From Paraspadella gotoi (lineage: Eukaryota; Chaetognatha), in contig CM119263.1 in assembly GCA_051294375.1 (NCBI GenBank), positions 5,933,253-5,997,252 of the forward strand: 64,000 bases of DNA. Direction: 5' to 3'. A program made the translations under genes and the position numbers. Positions 31,256-44,689 of this stretch are shown here, piece after piece. The notes beneath the pieces were generated by a model, which saw nothing but the letters and a program-made list of their open reading frames with translations, was not told where the DNA came from and searched no databases. Every line of letters starts with the position of its first letter. Positions within the stretch are counted from its first letter, which is position 1.

Positions 31256-34200
31256 CTCAATTGTTCTTCGGTTTTTTTTTTTTTCCTGTTTCCTTTTTTT
31301 TCATTTTATTTATTTTTTCCTCCTTCTTTTTCCTTCCATATTCGCGTTTCTCTCTCTTTTCCATATTTCCACCTACTGATTCGCCTCGTACTCACTCTTG
31401 CTTTAACCTTTCTTCGCTCTTTTCCTTTGCCTTTTCTCTGCCACTTCTGTTTCCTTCCTTTTTTTACGCTCTCTTTTTTTCCTTCCCTCTCTCTTCCTTT
31501 CTTCCTTCCTTGCTTCCTTTCCCTTTTATACGGCTCTTTAGCTTTTTTCTTTTCTCCTTCCTTCCTTCCTTTCCCTTCCTTCCTTGCCTTCCTTCCTTTC
31601 TTCCTTTTTTACCCTTCTTCCCTTCCTTCCTTTCCATACTTCCTTCCTTCCTTCCTTATTCCTCTCCTTCTCCTTCCTTCCTTCCTTCCTCCTTTCCGCT
31701 GGATTCCTTCACTTATTGACCCCCTAACGTATTTAACGCTTTTTCCGTTCATTCCCGATTCGCTAACTTACTACTTTATTAAATTACCCCTATATTATTT
31801 TCTTGGAGCCTCTTCATACCCCTGTGGGAACCGCTATATTGGTTTACCGATATAAACGCTACTACTTATATAATATGGTTTAATAAACTTTAGTTTAATT
31901 CTAGAAAAAGAAATCACTCTCCACTAAGATAAAAAATATAATACTCAAAAGTGCAACAGTTGTACCTAAAAATTCTACGTTAGGACGTTCAAATGTGATG
32001 AGACAGGGAAAACTCTGTGCTACTCTCTAGGCAACAGAAAAAATTATACTCCTCTTCTCTTCTCTCTTTAACTTCTTTCCTTTAAGACTCTTTTCCTCTT
32101 TCTCTTTTTTCTCGCCGTGACTCTTCCGCTTCTCTTTTTCTACCCCCAATCAAATATCACTCTTCTCCTCATCTATCATACTACACTCTCTTCTTTTCAT
32201 TTCTCTAACCTCGACTCATCTCTCTCTTCTTCATATATATCGCTCTCTTTTACAAAGAGACACACGAACTATTCCTCCTCTGTTCACATCCAATGTCACG
32301 CATCCCGTCTCTCACATATTCGTCTAGTCACTGGTCTCTCTTCTCTCCTCTCTCTCTCCCCTTCTACCTCTTCCTATATTCTCTTTCTTTCTCTATCTGT
32401 TCTCTCTCTCTCTTTCTCTTCTTTCTAATTCTCTCTCTCTTTACTCGCCGCTATCAAAAATAATTTTTAGTCAACCTTTTTTTTATCCGATCTCCGTCTC
32501 ATTGCGTCTTCTACAGATCGCCTCATGGTGGTTTACACACGAGTTTCCGGCTTCTCTCTACTCTCTCTTTCTTTTTTACAAAAAACAAATACATACTCTC
32601 TTTCACGTCACTTTTTTTTCACTCTCTCTCTCTCTTCTCCTCTTTCGTTTCTCCTGCTCCTCTCTCTCTATGTAGACTCGCTATCATGCCTGTCTCTCTT
32701 TTGATAAACACCTCTCCTTTGATTTCATTCTTCTCTCTCCCTCTCTAAAAACTTTTATTAGTTTTCGCCAATATTTTCATTTTTTTTTTCCTATACAAAA
32801 TCCCAAATTTATACATTCCGAGATTTTCATGGATTCTCTTATAAGATATTACATAACGCGGGCAAGATACAAATATATCCTAATGTCAGGGCAACTGTAT
32901 CACACCACTGTTGACTATTCCCTACCGCCTTTGCTGCTGTACATATAGCTGCTTACATATCGTTTCTCCTCGAAATTGGGCAATCCCACTCTGCCGCCTC
33001 GGCTACTTCCCTGTTTTTCACTTAATTTAATTTATCAGTATGCATAACTCTACTTTTAACAAACAAAACTATTATTTTTTGCTTCGCTTCTTTTTATTAT
33101 CTGCTTATAACACCTCTCTGGATCCGTGGTCTCGTCAATACGCCCTACTTCCATTGCGCTAAATTACTTAGCTCTAAAAATATGGAGTTGCAGAAGGAGA
33201 GACTATTGTCCCAATATCCTCTCAACTTTAATAAATACATATTTATACTTTTTCTCTTGTTGTCAGTGTCCTAATATATTTCTTTACACTTTAAAATCTC
33301 TGTGTAAAATTGTAAATATTTTTTTTATTTTTTAATCGCTGTTATTCGATATTAATCTTCTTTTCATCTTTATACCTCTCGTTCTCTTTCAACTAATCCG
33401 AGCATCATCAATAATAATCCTATCTCGATGTTTAGGGATACCCACACTAAATTTATTATGTATCTAGATCTTTAATCTACTAGACAAATATGTAAGATTC
33501 TCTGACCTCGTCCGGCATCCTTTCCGGTATATCTTTCTTAAAAGAATAAGCAACACAATCTCTAACAAATTTCATTCAAATGAAGGAAAAATAGCTTCGT
33601 CCCCTACTCAGTATAATTAGCGTCGGATTCAAAACGATGATTTCAGCTTCTGGTCCTCACGAGGCCAGCGTCCAGTCTTTCTGATTTCTAAAGACATTTT
33701 ATATTACACGGAGCAGTGAGTAGTAACTGGACCACGCCTCTCTCACTTCTTTCTTCTCTCTCTCTCTTCTCTCATCATCCTTCTCTCTTCTTTTTCATTC
33801 ATACCACGCATTTGTTTGTTTTAAATTTACGATGAATGAAATCTTCACTCGGGCGTCAAATGAATGTTACTATATCGCATCCAGATGATTATCTATCTAT
33901 GGAATATCTTAATTGAAATGATTATATCACAATCAACTGATATGCACTATGATCGCAGATAACAAGATCATTTGATTATCACCACCTTCAGATTATTTTA
34001 TTATCATCGCCCATCAATTATTGGTTTATCATCGCATCAATATTTGGCGTGTATCATCGCGCATCAATATTTGGTTATCACAAAAAGTAGGGCTCGTCTC
34101 CTTGATGCTTTAAGATTTATTTTTTTTTATTTCACTTTTCTTATTCCTCCTTCTTTATTTTTTTGTTTTCTTTATATTCCTTTTCCATACCTGGTTGCGT

Positions 34201-36785
34201 CTCGATAGAAAGATTTTATCGATATAAAACACCTACAATTACATATTTATTTTTCTTAATTATTCTCTTTTTCTTGTAATATATTCAATTTAAAATCTTC
34301 GTCTTAAAAAGATCTTTTTTCTATCTCGTAAAATAAACCCAACTGTAATTTAAGTTTAACATTTAAAATTTATAACTTAACTTTTATCTTCTATCATACA
34401 CCTCTCAAAAATCTTTAATTTCTTATATTTTTACTTATTTTTTCTTTATTCATCTCATATTACGTTTTTTTTTAATACATCTCATATACACTTTCTTCAT
34501 GTTTTACTATAAACACTCTCACAGTTACTCGAACCCAAAACCGGGATTGACTCTGTTCTCTCGCATTCGCGCTCTCGACTGTTATTGTGCAATTGGCCTA
34601 ATATTTATATACTTAAATCTTTTCCCAGATTTCCTCACTTTTCTTTCTTTATATTCGTTTTTCGCGTATTTGTCACTAACCCTCTCAAGATCTCTTTAGA
34701 CACACTCTCTCTTCCTCTATATCTCTTTGTTTTCTTTTTTTACACCTTCTAACAAGTGCATGCCATTTTTGCTCGTGAACAAAAACAGCAAATACAATAT
34801 GCACTAAGTTTCACTACCCATAGATAAAGACTCTTGCATCATCACTTCAATCTATCTCAAAATTTCATTTCTCTTACTCTCATAATACCTATCAGTTCTT
34901 GTCTACTCTGCTCATCTCTCTACTCATCCATCTGCTCTCTCGGTCTATACTCTCTTCCGCTCCTCCTCATCGGCTCATCTCCATTCTCTCTGAGTGACTG
35001 GGAAGATGTCGTCACTTACTGTCTGTTGCAGATTACTAGATCATGTGGTGTTTACCTTAATTAATGAAAATTGATAGATAAAAAAAAAAATAATGATTAT
35101 AATTAATAAATTGTATTCTATTAATATCTATAATTTATAAAATTAAACAAAATGAAAAAAGATTTAGAACAATTATTACCAGAGAGATGAACAGCACATA
35201 GTCTGCATTTTTGTGTTTTTGTATGTCCTCTCTCTAATTATTGTGAAGCTTCTGAACGCATGAAAAGATTTGAATCAAACATTTTAGTTTGTTGGAAAAC
35301 GAAGACCAACTAAAATTGCCACAAGCGGACGTAATACTATGACGTAAAACGATGACGAAATGAGCGTTTCGGTGTGTTTAATATTTAGTTTGTTGTACGC
35401 CGCGTTTTTTGAGCAATACAAAGTTGACGAGTACAAAATATACGACCTGCAAATAGATGAATACCCTAACAATTAATTTAGCTCAAAGGTGGGTCTAAAT
35501 AGAAATGCCTAATAGTATCTTTTGTGTCTCGTTCAAGGAAGAGAATAACGTATGAATGACATTCGTGGTATTAACCGCATAGGACGAAGCATGGGGGTGA
35601 CTCGCATACCTAGTATGAAATACCAGTATACCTGGTAAATATATAAGCATCGATGAAAATGAGTCACTTAAAAGGATATAGTGTATGATAATATAAAAAA
35701 CAGAAGGAAAAAATAAAATTACTATTGAGATAGTGTGTTGTACTAATTGTTTTGGAATTTATTCTTATGATATCTAGAGTTATAGTAGTGTTTTTTTATA
35801 TATATTTTATATAACGAAATTTTTCAAATTCTCCTGGTCTTTCTTGGGATACTGATGATATGAAATTCTTTTTTTTTTCACAGGATAACATCAATAAATA
35901 TCCATTCTATACTCAAATCTCTCACTACCAAAGTAGTCAACGAAAAAATCAAGAAGATGGCCTCCAAGAATATTTTCCTGATTGGAGAAGAGTCTGATAG
36001 AAATGAAAGAGTTACAGAGAGCAAGATTTGGATAGAGAGGTTAAAACTCAATAAGAGTTGCGTCGATTCTCATCTGCAAACTAACGCAAATTTCATCTTC
36101 TTGCAATATAACTTTTATCTTTCTCTCGCTCAACAATAATTCTTTAATGCACTTTTATGACTCTTGTCTCATTCGATACGATTCAAACATCGGCTCTAAA
36201 CTGCATCACTCTCTCCTTTGCTACTACCATCTTCCTTCCCTCTCACGCTTCTTCCCGTCTCACCCAATAGTCAAACAACAACGCATTCTGTCTTTATCTC
36301 GACATTAATTAGCTCCTCTTTGACACCTCAATTGTTTCTCGCGCCTTGTCGTGCTTATATCCTCTCAAGCCGTCCATTGTCAGGCACCGATTGACTGGCA
36401 CGTACGTTCGACACGTCTGTCGTCGTTACGATCCTGTTCTAATCGATTTCCATATATCTGTGGCTGCACTGTATAAAAATTAGAAATTAGCAGGAAGTTC
36501 CAGACCAGGAGAGGTTCAGGTTTCCGACGTGCGACGCAGGCGACTTCACGCGCACACGAGAGACTGATAAGTAACTTATATTTCGTATGTTGTGTTTGTT
36601 GTTGTCGTTCCTCTCGAATCAAACTTCGACTCAGTTTTTCTCTTTCTCCTTCGCGCAATTGTCTGAAAATTGAAAAAAACATACTCTCTCTCTGCTTCGC
36701 GCTCTTGCTTAATCTCTCTCTTGCTGCTTCGATTTTCTTCTCGCATTAACTTAATGACACGATTTATGGAATAAAATGGATTTTA
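31256..36785. other. Noisy second copy of 15210-17970
   Basis: Collinear landmarks: TTCC-rich tract (31.3-31.7 kb), CTTTTCCCAGATTTCC at 34.62 kb, CACTTACTGTCTGTTGCAG at 35.01 kb, GTACAAAATATACGACCTGC at 35.43 kb, TCAAACTTCGACTCAG at 36.62 kb. Some extra AT-rich stretches (32.8-34.5 kb) lack a counterpart in the clean copy. Confidence 0.75.
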
Positions 36786-39425
36786 TTTAAAGCCACGCGT
36801 GGTGTAAAAAAAAAAAAAAGTGTGTTTCCAGAGACAAAAAAAATATGTGACATAGACAAGGAAATAAGAGGGAAAGAATAGGTGAGTAGATATTGAGGAT
36901 CAGAAGTTGTAAAGTTGGGAGGGCAGACCTTGATGGTGAGTTTTGAAAAAATTGTATATGTGCCTCAAACTCTCTGTTTATAAATGAAAAATCGACGCGA
37001 CGGAGAGAGACGAAAACAAAACAAACAGGGTAATAAACATAAATAATAAAAGATATATTTTGCAATTTGCTACATACAAAGACAGATAAGGTAGTTTAAT
37101 TAATATAAATAAATTAAATGATGGCAACCACGACAATAAGATAATACCGACGATTGCAAATTGATTGGATTGATCTTAATTTTGATTGATTTGATATAGA
37201 ATATTTTATTCATTGAATACGTGCGTTCAACCTTAATTAAATTTTAAGCTGATTCGAAGTTCTCGGGAAAATTCTTTACGAGATATACTTTTTTGGCGTC
37301 AAGACTGTGTTTTTTGTTTTTTGTCCGAAAAAAATCTTTTTTTTTATTTTTCCTTATAGCACCCAAATATATATTACACGCGGACTACGCGCAACTGGAT
37401 GACTGATTAGATCGGATACGGACCGTCGTCGATGTGCGATTCACTCATTGCATGTTTACTTGAGTCTAAGAATGACTTGTTGATTGATCAAATACAGTAA
37501 TAACACTTCATAATCAGGCGGCCTGCTTAAATTTTTAGGTCCTTGTGTTCGTGCTTAAAAGCCGTCGTCGTCAGATCAGACTGACCAGTGGGATGTATGG
37601 ACTTTGAGTATATATTACAACCAACTGTGTTTTCGTCTCCTTAATTGTACTCTCTGTTTCGCCTATTTCCATACCTAATTACATGCGTGTTCAATTCTAC
37701 TCCTTTTTACATATTCGATTTCAGTGTATTGACTATTAATACATCGTTTCTTACTCCTAACTCGTTAGTATTGGAACTTTTGATTGTTATTAGCTCACAA
37801 ATACTTATTATTTTATTGCGACCTTTGATTTCCAACTTAAGAATATAAAAAAAATGTCGATATTGCAATTGTTATTTTTTCTATTTCGACCGGTCGTGAA
37901 ATCTCTATTACCTGATTAGCTGCTGTTTAGTTTAATGAGAAATTTGATTTAGATTGAAAATGTAGATTCTGAGATGAATTAATTGAATAATAATGGGTGC
38001 AGCTATAATTACATTTATATTCAATAAAAAAAAAGCAAATAGAAAGAGTGAGCGGGTGTTTGTATGTTGTTTTTTTTGGTGTATTTAAGACTCATATTCC
38101 ACCTCGAACGATTCTAGCTATAATCTTTACAAAGTCTCTCACTAGTCGCATGAGTTTATTCATTGAGTAAAATTGTAGTCACGTTGGGGTGGTTTAGTTG
38201 TAACAAAAAACGAGTGGTAGGTGGGGGAAATGCTGTGTAAAGCGTAGCGTGGTGAATTAGCGTGAACAATAGTACTAGTTAAATTGACCGTTATTGCTTA
38301 TTTTTTTTATGTATCAATTTAATAACATTTAATGTAAAAATTATCTGAAAAAGAGATAATGGATTGTTTTAGCGTTGTACACTTCTGATATAATTCCTTG
38401 GAGAGATGCGATATCACTCTCGGATTACATAAAGTAATAATTTACAAGCCGCCGGAATGGCACTTGGTGCACCCGTGAATAACGGAAGCGGGGGTTTACT
38501 CGTCGGTTCCTTAAAAAGAAAAAGATTACCTCTCTGATATATATAGCCTACGCTCGTCCTCTTATTCGTGGCAGCTCTCGTTCTCCTCTCTCTGGCTCTC
38601 AAAATATCGATCGCGTATCTTTCTCCACATCTCTCTTGTCATGAATGAGTGTGCCAAAAGAGAAATTGTCTCCTCTTGAATTACTTCACTCTCTTTCTCT
38701 CTCTCTCGCTCGTCTCTGCTCTCATACTCTCTCTCTCTCTCTCATCTCTCTTCTGTAATGTTTCACTAATGCGCCAAATAGTGGTGAATATAATCACACG
38801 CTCGCACACAGGGTTATTGTGAAATATGCGACGATGTCGACAACAGCAGATTGTATGCGCAAATTCGCAAAACCGATCCAAACGAGATCGAAAGAAAGCT
38901 TATTGAGATTAAAGCTATCTAGCAAAAGGGTCGAAGGATCGTCAGCGATTTATGAGTGTCACGAGAGAGACAGCAGAGTGAGTAGAGAGAGAAGATGAAA
39001 GATACGAGAGAGAGAAGAGATTTGGAGGAGAGAGAGAGGAGGAGATGAGAGAGAGAGAGGAGAGGAGAGAGGAGAGAGAATAGAGAGAGAGAGAGAGAGA
39101 GTAGATGGTGCAGAAAGAGAGGATGAGGAGAGGAGACTGATAGAAGAGAGAAGAAGAGAATGAGAGTGGAGAGAGAGACTTAACAAGAATTATTACAACG
39201 AATAAACTCAATAGAGAAATAAAAGATTTTTTTTCTTCACTGATGACGCCTTGTCTCCGCCATGAATATTTGGTGACACCAAAAATGAGATAAATCTTCA
39301 TTTTTTGAAGTTGATTCAAAAATACGAAATTGTATCTAAAATACTTTTTTTTTTATCTCACTATCTAAGCTTAAGACACTTTTCCATGTTAAAATTTAAA
39401 AATGTCAAACCAGAATTGCACCCTG
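36786..39425. other. Bridge sequence, no gene seen
   Basis: AT-rich with CT- and GA-rich patches at 38.7-38.76 and 38.95-39.18 kb. By position it should correspond to 18.0-20.4 kb if the locus is single-copy. By eye only patches look similar. Confidence 0.4.
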
Positions 39426-39681
39426 NNNNNNNNNNNNNNNNNNNNNNNNNNNNNNNNNNNNNNNNNNNNNNNNNNNNNNNNNNNNNNNNNNNNNNNNNNN
39501 NNNNNNNNNNNNNNNNNNNNNNNNNNNNNNNNNNNNNNNNNNNNNNNNNNNNNNNNNNNNNNNNNNNNNNNNNNNNNNNNNNNNNNNNNNNNNNNNNNNN
39601 NNNNNNNNNNNNNNNNNNNNNNNNNNNNNNNNNNNNNNNNNNNNNNNNNNNNNNNNNNNNNNNNNNNNNNNNNNNNNNNNN
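39426..39681. other. Assembly gap (256 N)
   Basis: Run of N. Confidence 0.99.
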
Positions 39682-39738
39682 AAGATTAAGATTTAATCTC
39701 CGAAGAGAAACAATAAATCTGTAAAGAAGACGACGAAG

Positions 39739-39779
39739 TGGATTCCGGATTCCGGATTCCGGATTCCGGATTCCGGATT
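39739..39779. repeat. GGATTCC heptamer repeat
   Basis: Five to six tandem GGATTCC units. Confidence 0.9.
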
Positions 39780-40083
39780 TGACTTTTCAGATTTACGATT
39801 TTGAATCCAGACTTTTTTCTTTTTTCTTTTTTTTTCTAAAATATAAGTGTTTAATGTTTATTTCGACGTTTGACTTTATTTGCATTTACATGTAACTTTT
39901 TTCGTCTCGTATTCTTCTTTTCCAAACTTCCTTCCTTTCATCTTTAAATCTCTCTTCCCCTCTTTTTCACGTTTTGTGATAAATGCAAACGGAAAAAATG
40001 CATAAATGATGATTTTAATCAGATAATCACAACGCTGCCCTCTTTTTCGTCGTCGTCGTCGTCGTGGTCGTCGTTGTCCCTAC

Positions 40084-41809
40084 ATCGACTCGAAACGATT
40101 GTTTGCGTTTGACGGGAAAATTTCTTCTTGTTCGTGAAGAGCATTTCCTTCCTCGGTGGAGGAGGAGGAGGAGGAGGAGGAGGAGGATGATGGGAAAAAG
40201 GAGAAAAGGATGAAACCAACTGATAAAGAAGAAAGAAAAGAAAAGGTGATTTGGAAAGTGATAAAATGTGAAAGAAAACGAGAGGAAACATTGGAAAATA
40301 GAGAGAGAATGAAAAATAGAGAGGGAGTGGAAAATAGAGAGGGAGTGGAAAATAGAGATGGAGTAGAAATTAGAGAGGGGGTGGAAAATAGAGAGTGAGT
40401 GGAAAATAAAGAGGGAGTGGAAATTAGAGAGGGAGTGGAAAATAGAAAGAGTATGAAAAATAGAGAAGGAGTGGAAATTAGAGAGGGAGTGGAAATTAGA
40501 GAGGGAGTGGAAAATAAAGAGAGAATTAAAAATAGAGAGGGGGTAGAAAATGAAAAAAGAGTGAAATGTAGAGAGTGAGAAGAAAATGAAGGAGTGGAAA
40601 ATATAGCGGGAATTGAAAATGGAGGAGTGGAAAAAAGAGAGGGAGTGGAAAAGAAAAAGAAAAGAAAAAGCTAAAAGAGAGAGAAAACAAATGATGGCCC
40701 GAGGAAAGAAGAGAAAGGAAATGGAAAAGAAAAAAGAGGAGATAAAAGGAAATAAAAGGAAATAAGAGGAAAGGAAAGATTAGAAAAAGGAAGAAAGAAC
40801 ATAAAAAAAGAAAATAAAAAAGAAAAGGAGGGAAAAAGAAAGGACATTGAAAGATAGAAAAAGAGAAAGAAAAAGGAAATGAATAATGAAATTCGCTCAC
40901 CTCTTTCTTTCCTCCCATTTTCGCTTTCGTCGTCTTCGTCGTCGTCGTCATCGTCGTCAGCTCGAAAAGAAGCAAATTCCAGAGAGAACCTGAAAAAGGA
41001 ATGAGTGAATCTTGTTCGAGTGAATTAAGTGGAGGAAGTGAGAGAGGAAGAGGAAGAGGAAGAGGAGAGGGAGGAGGAAGGGGGAAAGGAAGAGTGACCA
41101 AAATGGTGAGGTGAGACCCGAGGGTAAAAGGCAAATAGAGAAAAAACAAAAGAAAAATGAGAAAATGGGTTCACAGAATTTAATCGCTTTTACCTCAATT
41201 AATCACACATCGCAAAGAATTTGTAACCAATCCAAAGATTTACAGCCGCTTCACAGATTTACCTATTACCCCATCACGGATTTATCACCCCATCACGAAT
41301 TTATTACCCCATCACGGACTTTATCTCTCTCGACGCTGAGTGAAAATAAACGTTAGTGGGGGAAAGATCCTTGGGATTGACGGGGATGACGACGACGACG
41401 TTGAAGACGATGACGACGACGACGATGAAGAACATGACGACGACGACGATGAAGACCATGACAGACGACGACGTTGAAGAATGACGACGAACGACGATGA
41501 AAAACATGTGATGTAGCGACGTGACGACGACGATGACGACGACAAACGATGAGTGTAACGATGAAGTAAAGACGATGAACGACGACACGACGATTTCGAC
41601 GACAACGATGAAGACGACGACGATGACGACAATGACAGTGAAGACGAGGAAGAAGATAAAGACAATGACGACTACGACGACGGTGATGACAAACGACGAC
41701 GACGGCGATGAAGACGACGACGACGATAAAGACGACGACGAAGACGATGACGATAAAAACGATGTCGAATACGATGACGAAGAAAATACAACATTTGATG
41801 AAGACGCAA

Positions 41810-41843
<34 letters not shown>

Positions 41844-42122
41844 TTCCTCATTCCCAGTATCTCGAATCTCCTCGTTTACCTTTTGTACCGTTTATCGGCC
41901 GAAAATTGACGTCGTTGTTGTCGTCATCCTCGTCGTCGTCGTCGTCGTCGTCGCCGGCCAATCGTTCGCCATAAAATCGGCAAATTTGTTTCGCTCCCTC
42001 GTAGGAAGCTTTTAAGGGAACGGATGCTGCAAGAGAATTGATTGATTGATTCATTCATTCATTCTTTAACTAATTTATACCTATTCAATTTGTTAACTGA
42101 TTGATTAACGGATTGGTCGATG

Positions 42123-42183
<61 letters not shown>

Positions 42184-42732
42184 TTCTACCAACCTCCTTC
42201 CCCGTTGTCCCGTTTCGGAATGTTGTAGCAGATTTCACCTCGACCGAACATACAGGGTTTGTCTGGAGATCCAATCGGCAATTCTCGACTCTGCGAGAGA
42301 GAAAAATAGAATAAAAACAAAAGAAATGAAAAGAAAATAGGCGAAAAGAAAAGAGGAGAAAAGAAAAGAAAAGAATATTGGTTGTACCAATTTCATAGGA
42401 AAAGAAAAGAAAAGAAAGAAAAGAAAGCAAAAGAAAAAAGAAAAGAAAAAAAAGGGAAAACAATAAGAAAAGAAAAGAAACGAAAAGAAAAGAATAAAAA
42501 AGAAAAAAAAAGATAAGAAAAGAGAGGGAAAAACAAAATTGTGCCAAAGGGAGTAATAACGACGAGTACAACAACAACAACTAACTTTCGCGTCGCGACC
42601 ATTGAAGGCGATGGCGGCGACGACGACGACGACGACGCCGACGACGACGACGACGACAATTTCCAAGAGAATTTTCTTGTTCTTCACTGGAGATTCGTTT
42701 CCACCCAAAAGACTTTCGTTGAGTCGCTCCAT
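40084..42732 (-). CDS. Type II membrane C-type lectin, first five exons
   Basis: Exons 42732-42586, 42290-42194, 42026-41880, 40989-40901 and 40151-40084, then 18270-18026 and 17784-17522. All phases match, giving 351 codons plus stop. Exon 1: cytoplasmic MERLNESLLGGNESPVKNKK, then a helix at residues 21-43 that is mostly valine (12 Val) encoded by GTC/GTCG repeats. Exon 2: KPCMFGRGEICYNIP (CTLD start, C..CY). Exon 3: KASYEGAKQICRFYGERLA (helix-1 signature), then an Asp-rich run. Exon 4 can be read in two frames; the Thr-rich one fits the phases. Exon 5: ALHEQEEIF (helix 2). No introns fall in the exon-1 cytoplasmic and TM part. The exon-2 donor GTTGGT is weak. In animals such proteins are surface receptors; ligand unknown. 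Confidence 0.62.
40285..40650. repeat. 18-bp minisatellite
   Basis: Units of GAGAGGGAGTGGAAAATA with variants, about 18 copies. Any NREGVE hexapeptide frame is a shadow; it lies in an intron of the CTLD gene. The noisy copy is at about 20980-21200. Confidence 0.9.
41377..41855. repeat. Imperfect (GAC/GAT)n trinucleotide array
   Basis: About 480 bp dominated by GAC and GAT triplets, in the intron directly downstream (minus sense) of CTLD exon 3, whose own Asp run is the same triplet. Confidence 0.9.
42125..42183. repeat. (GATT)n microsatellite
   Basis: About 15 perfect GATT units in the intron between CTLD exons 2 and 3. Confidence 0.97.
42375..42399 (-). repeat. Fragment of dispersed element family
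   Basis: TATTGGTTGTACCAATTTCA is the reverse of the element's start. It is embedded in an AAGAA-rich tract. Confidence 0.5.
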
Positions 42733-42925
42733 TTTCTGTTGTTGTCTTTTGTTTATCTCACTTGGTTTTGAAATGCGTCGCGTCTAAAATATAAACAAAA
42801 ATGTTTTGATTTGTTTTTGTTTTATGTTTTGTATTTATATTTTTTTTTTAGTTTCATTTTCCCAAAAGGATGAAAAAAGTTAAAAAGATTCAAAGGAAAA
42901 AAGTTTTTAAAAAAAGGAATGAGTC

Positions 42926-43019
<94 letters not shown>

Positions 43020-43703
43020 GTTGAGGGTGGGGGGCGAACTGATGGACGAGTCAGTAATTTGGGTGAAGGGATATATTTTGGTGATTGATGGACAGGATGG
43101 ATGGAATGGATGGATGGATGATGGATTGGATGGATGGATGGATAAATGAATGGTTTGGGTGGCGTCGGGACTCAAAGGTGCAGAAAGAGAGAAGAAAGTC
43201 ACGTGATCGAATAAAAACTTTAAAAATTCGACTCAAAAGAATTTTCACGCGAATTTAAAATTGGGCCGAAAATTGATAACTAAATATTGAATAGTAAACA
43301 TTGAAAAGTGACTGAAATAAGACGCGAGTTGATAAAAGAATAAATAAATTAGTAAACGTGAATCTCGAATGTTAGCCTAAGGCCTTTAGAGATGGACGAG
43401 CACTTTTAAAATCTTTTTTTTCTTTTAAGGAAGGGATAATTTCTGTTGGTAAATCGAGTTACTCATTGTAGTTTCAGAGGAAATAAAATTATTCGCTCAG
43501 TTTTTTATCTTTTACGCCGAAGTTTTTATGTTGAGTCGGGGAATATAAACATCAACAAGATCGAAAATAGAGATCGAATTAAATTATAAAAACAAAAAAA
43601 GTCAGAAAACAAAAAATAAAAACGGAGAAAAATATGTCGTAGTAGAAAAAGATATTTGCTATCAATAAACAAAGTGGCCTTTCATGTTCACCTTGAGAGA
43701 GAG

Positions 43704-43743
<40 letters not shown>

Positions 43744-44087
43744 ATTTCATCTCAATTTTTTCACGTTCACCCAAATTGATAAGCTGTTGAAAGAAAAAAA
43801 ATAAAAAATGCAAATGAGTTTTTATAACGAATGAGATTCAATGAATCAGAGAGAAATAAATGAAAAAAAAACCTTATCTTTTCTCACTGAAAATTATTTT
43901 TAAATTTTTTTCATATTTTATTTTTTTTCATGTTTTGTTTTCAGGTTTTGAATCGCAATTACGTGAGAAACAAATTTTATATCAGGAAAGAAAAATAAAC
44001 TGAATCTTTTTATCAAAACGAAATCGATTTAAAAGAGAAAAAGAAATAAGATGAATCCAGTGGATGAAGTTTCGTGACGAGAGAGAT

Positions 44088-44140
<53 letters not shown>

Positions 44141-44689
44141 GATGTATTTCAATAGTTAAACCTTTTCTCGCCTTTTTCATCTCCAGTATCCTTAATTTGT
44201 CACAACATCGCTATTTTCTTTGTTTTAAAAATGCATTGAAAAGTCATTCATGATTTGACCAAAAGTGAAAGAAAAAAAAATAAGACAACAGATAAAAATG
44301 AAAGCAACAACAACAACAACAAGGGCTTAAGTTGTGATTCATGACGATTAACGATTATCTGACGACTTCGGACGTTTGACAAAGTCACTGCTGAGTCGAA
44401 ATCAAATGTAAGGAAAAATATAAAAATTGAAAAAAAATCATTTAAATTCTTTTTTTTTTAATCTTATCTAACTGAACAAAAAGCATTTTTCAAATGTTAA
44501 AGTTTAAACAAAAGCAAATCTACTTTTCGAAAGTCATAAATTTTTCGGCAAAATTTCATTTTCGAATTTTATTATTTGAAATTCATAAAAGTTCGAAACT
44601 TTGACGCCTTTAGGGTTGAAGAGCTTATTTTTTTTTCAAATAAATTTTGATGAAAATCTTCAGGAAGTCATTGGCACTATTTTCCGAAA

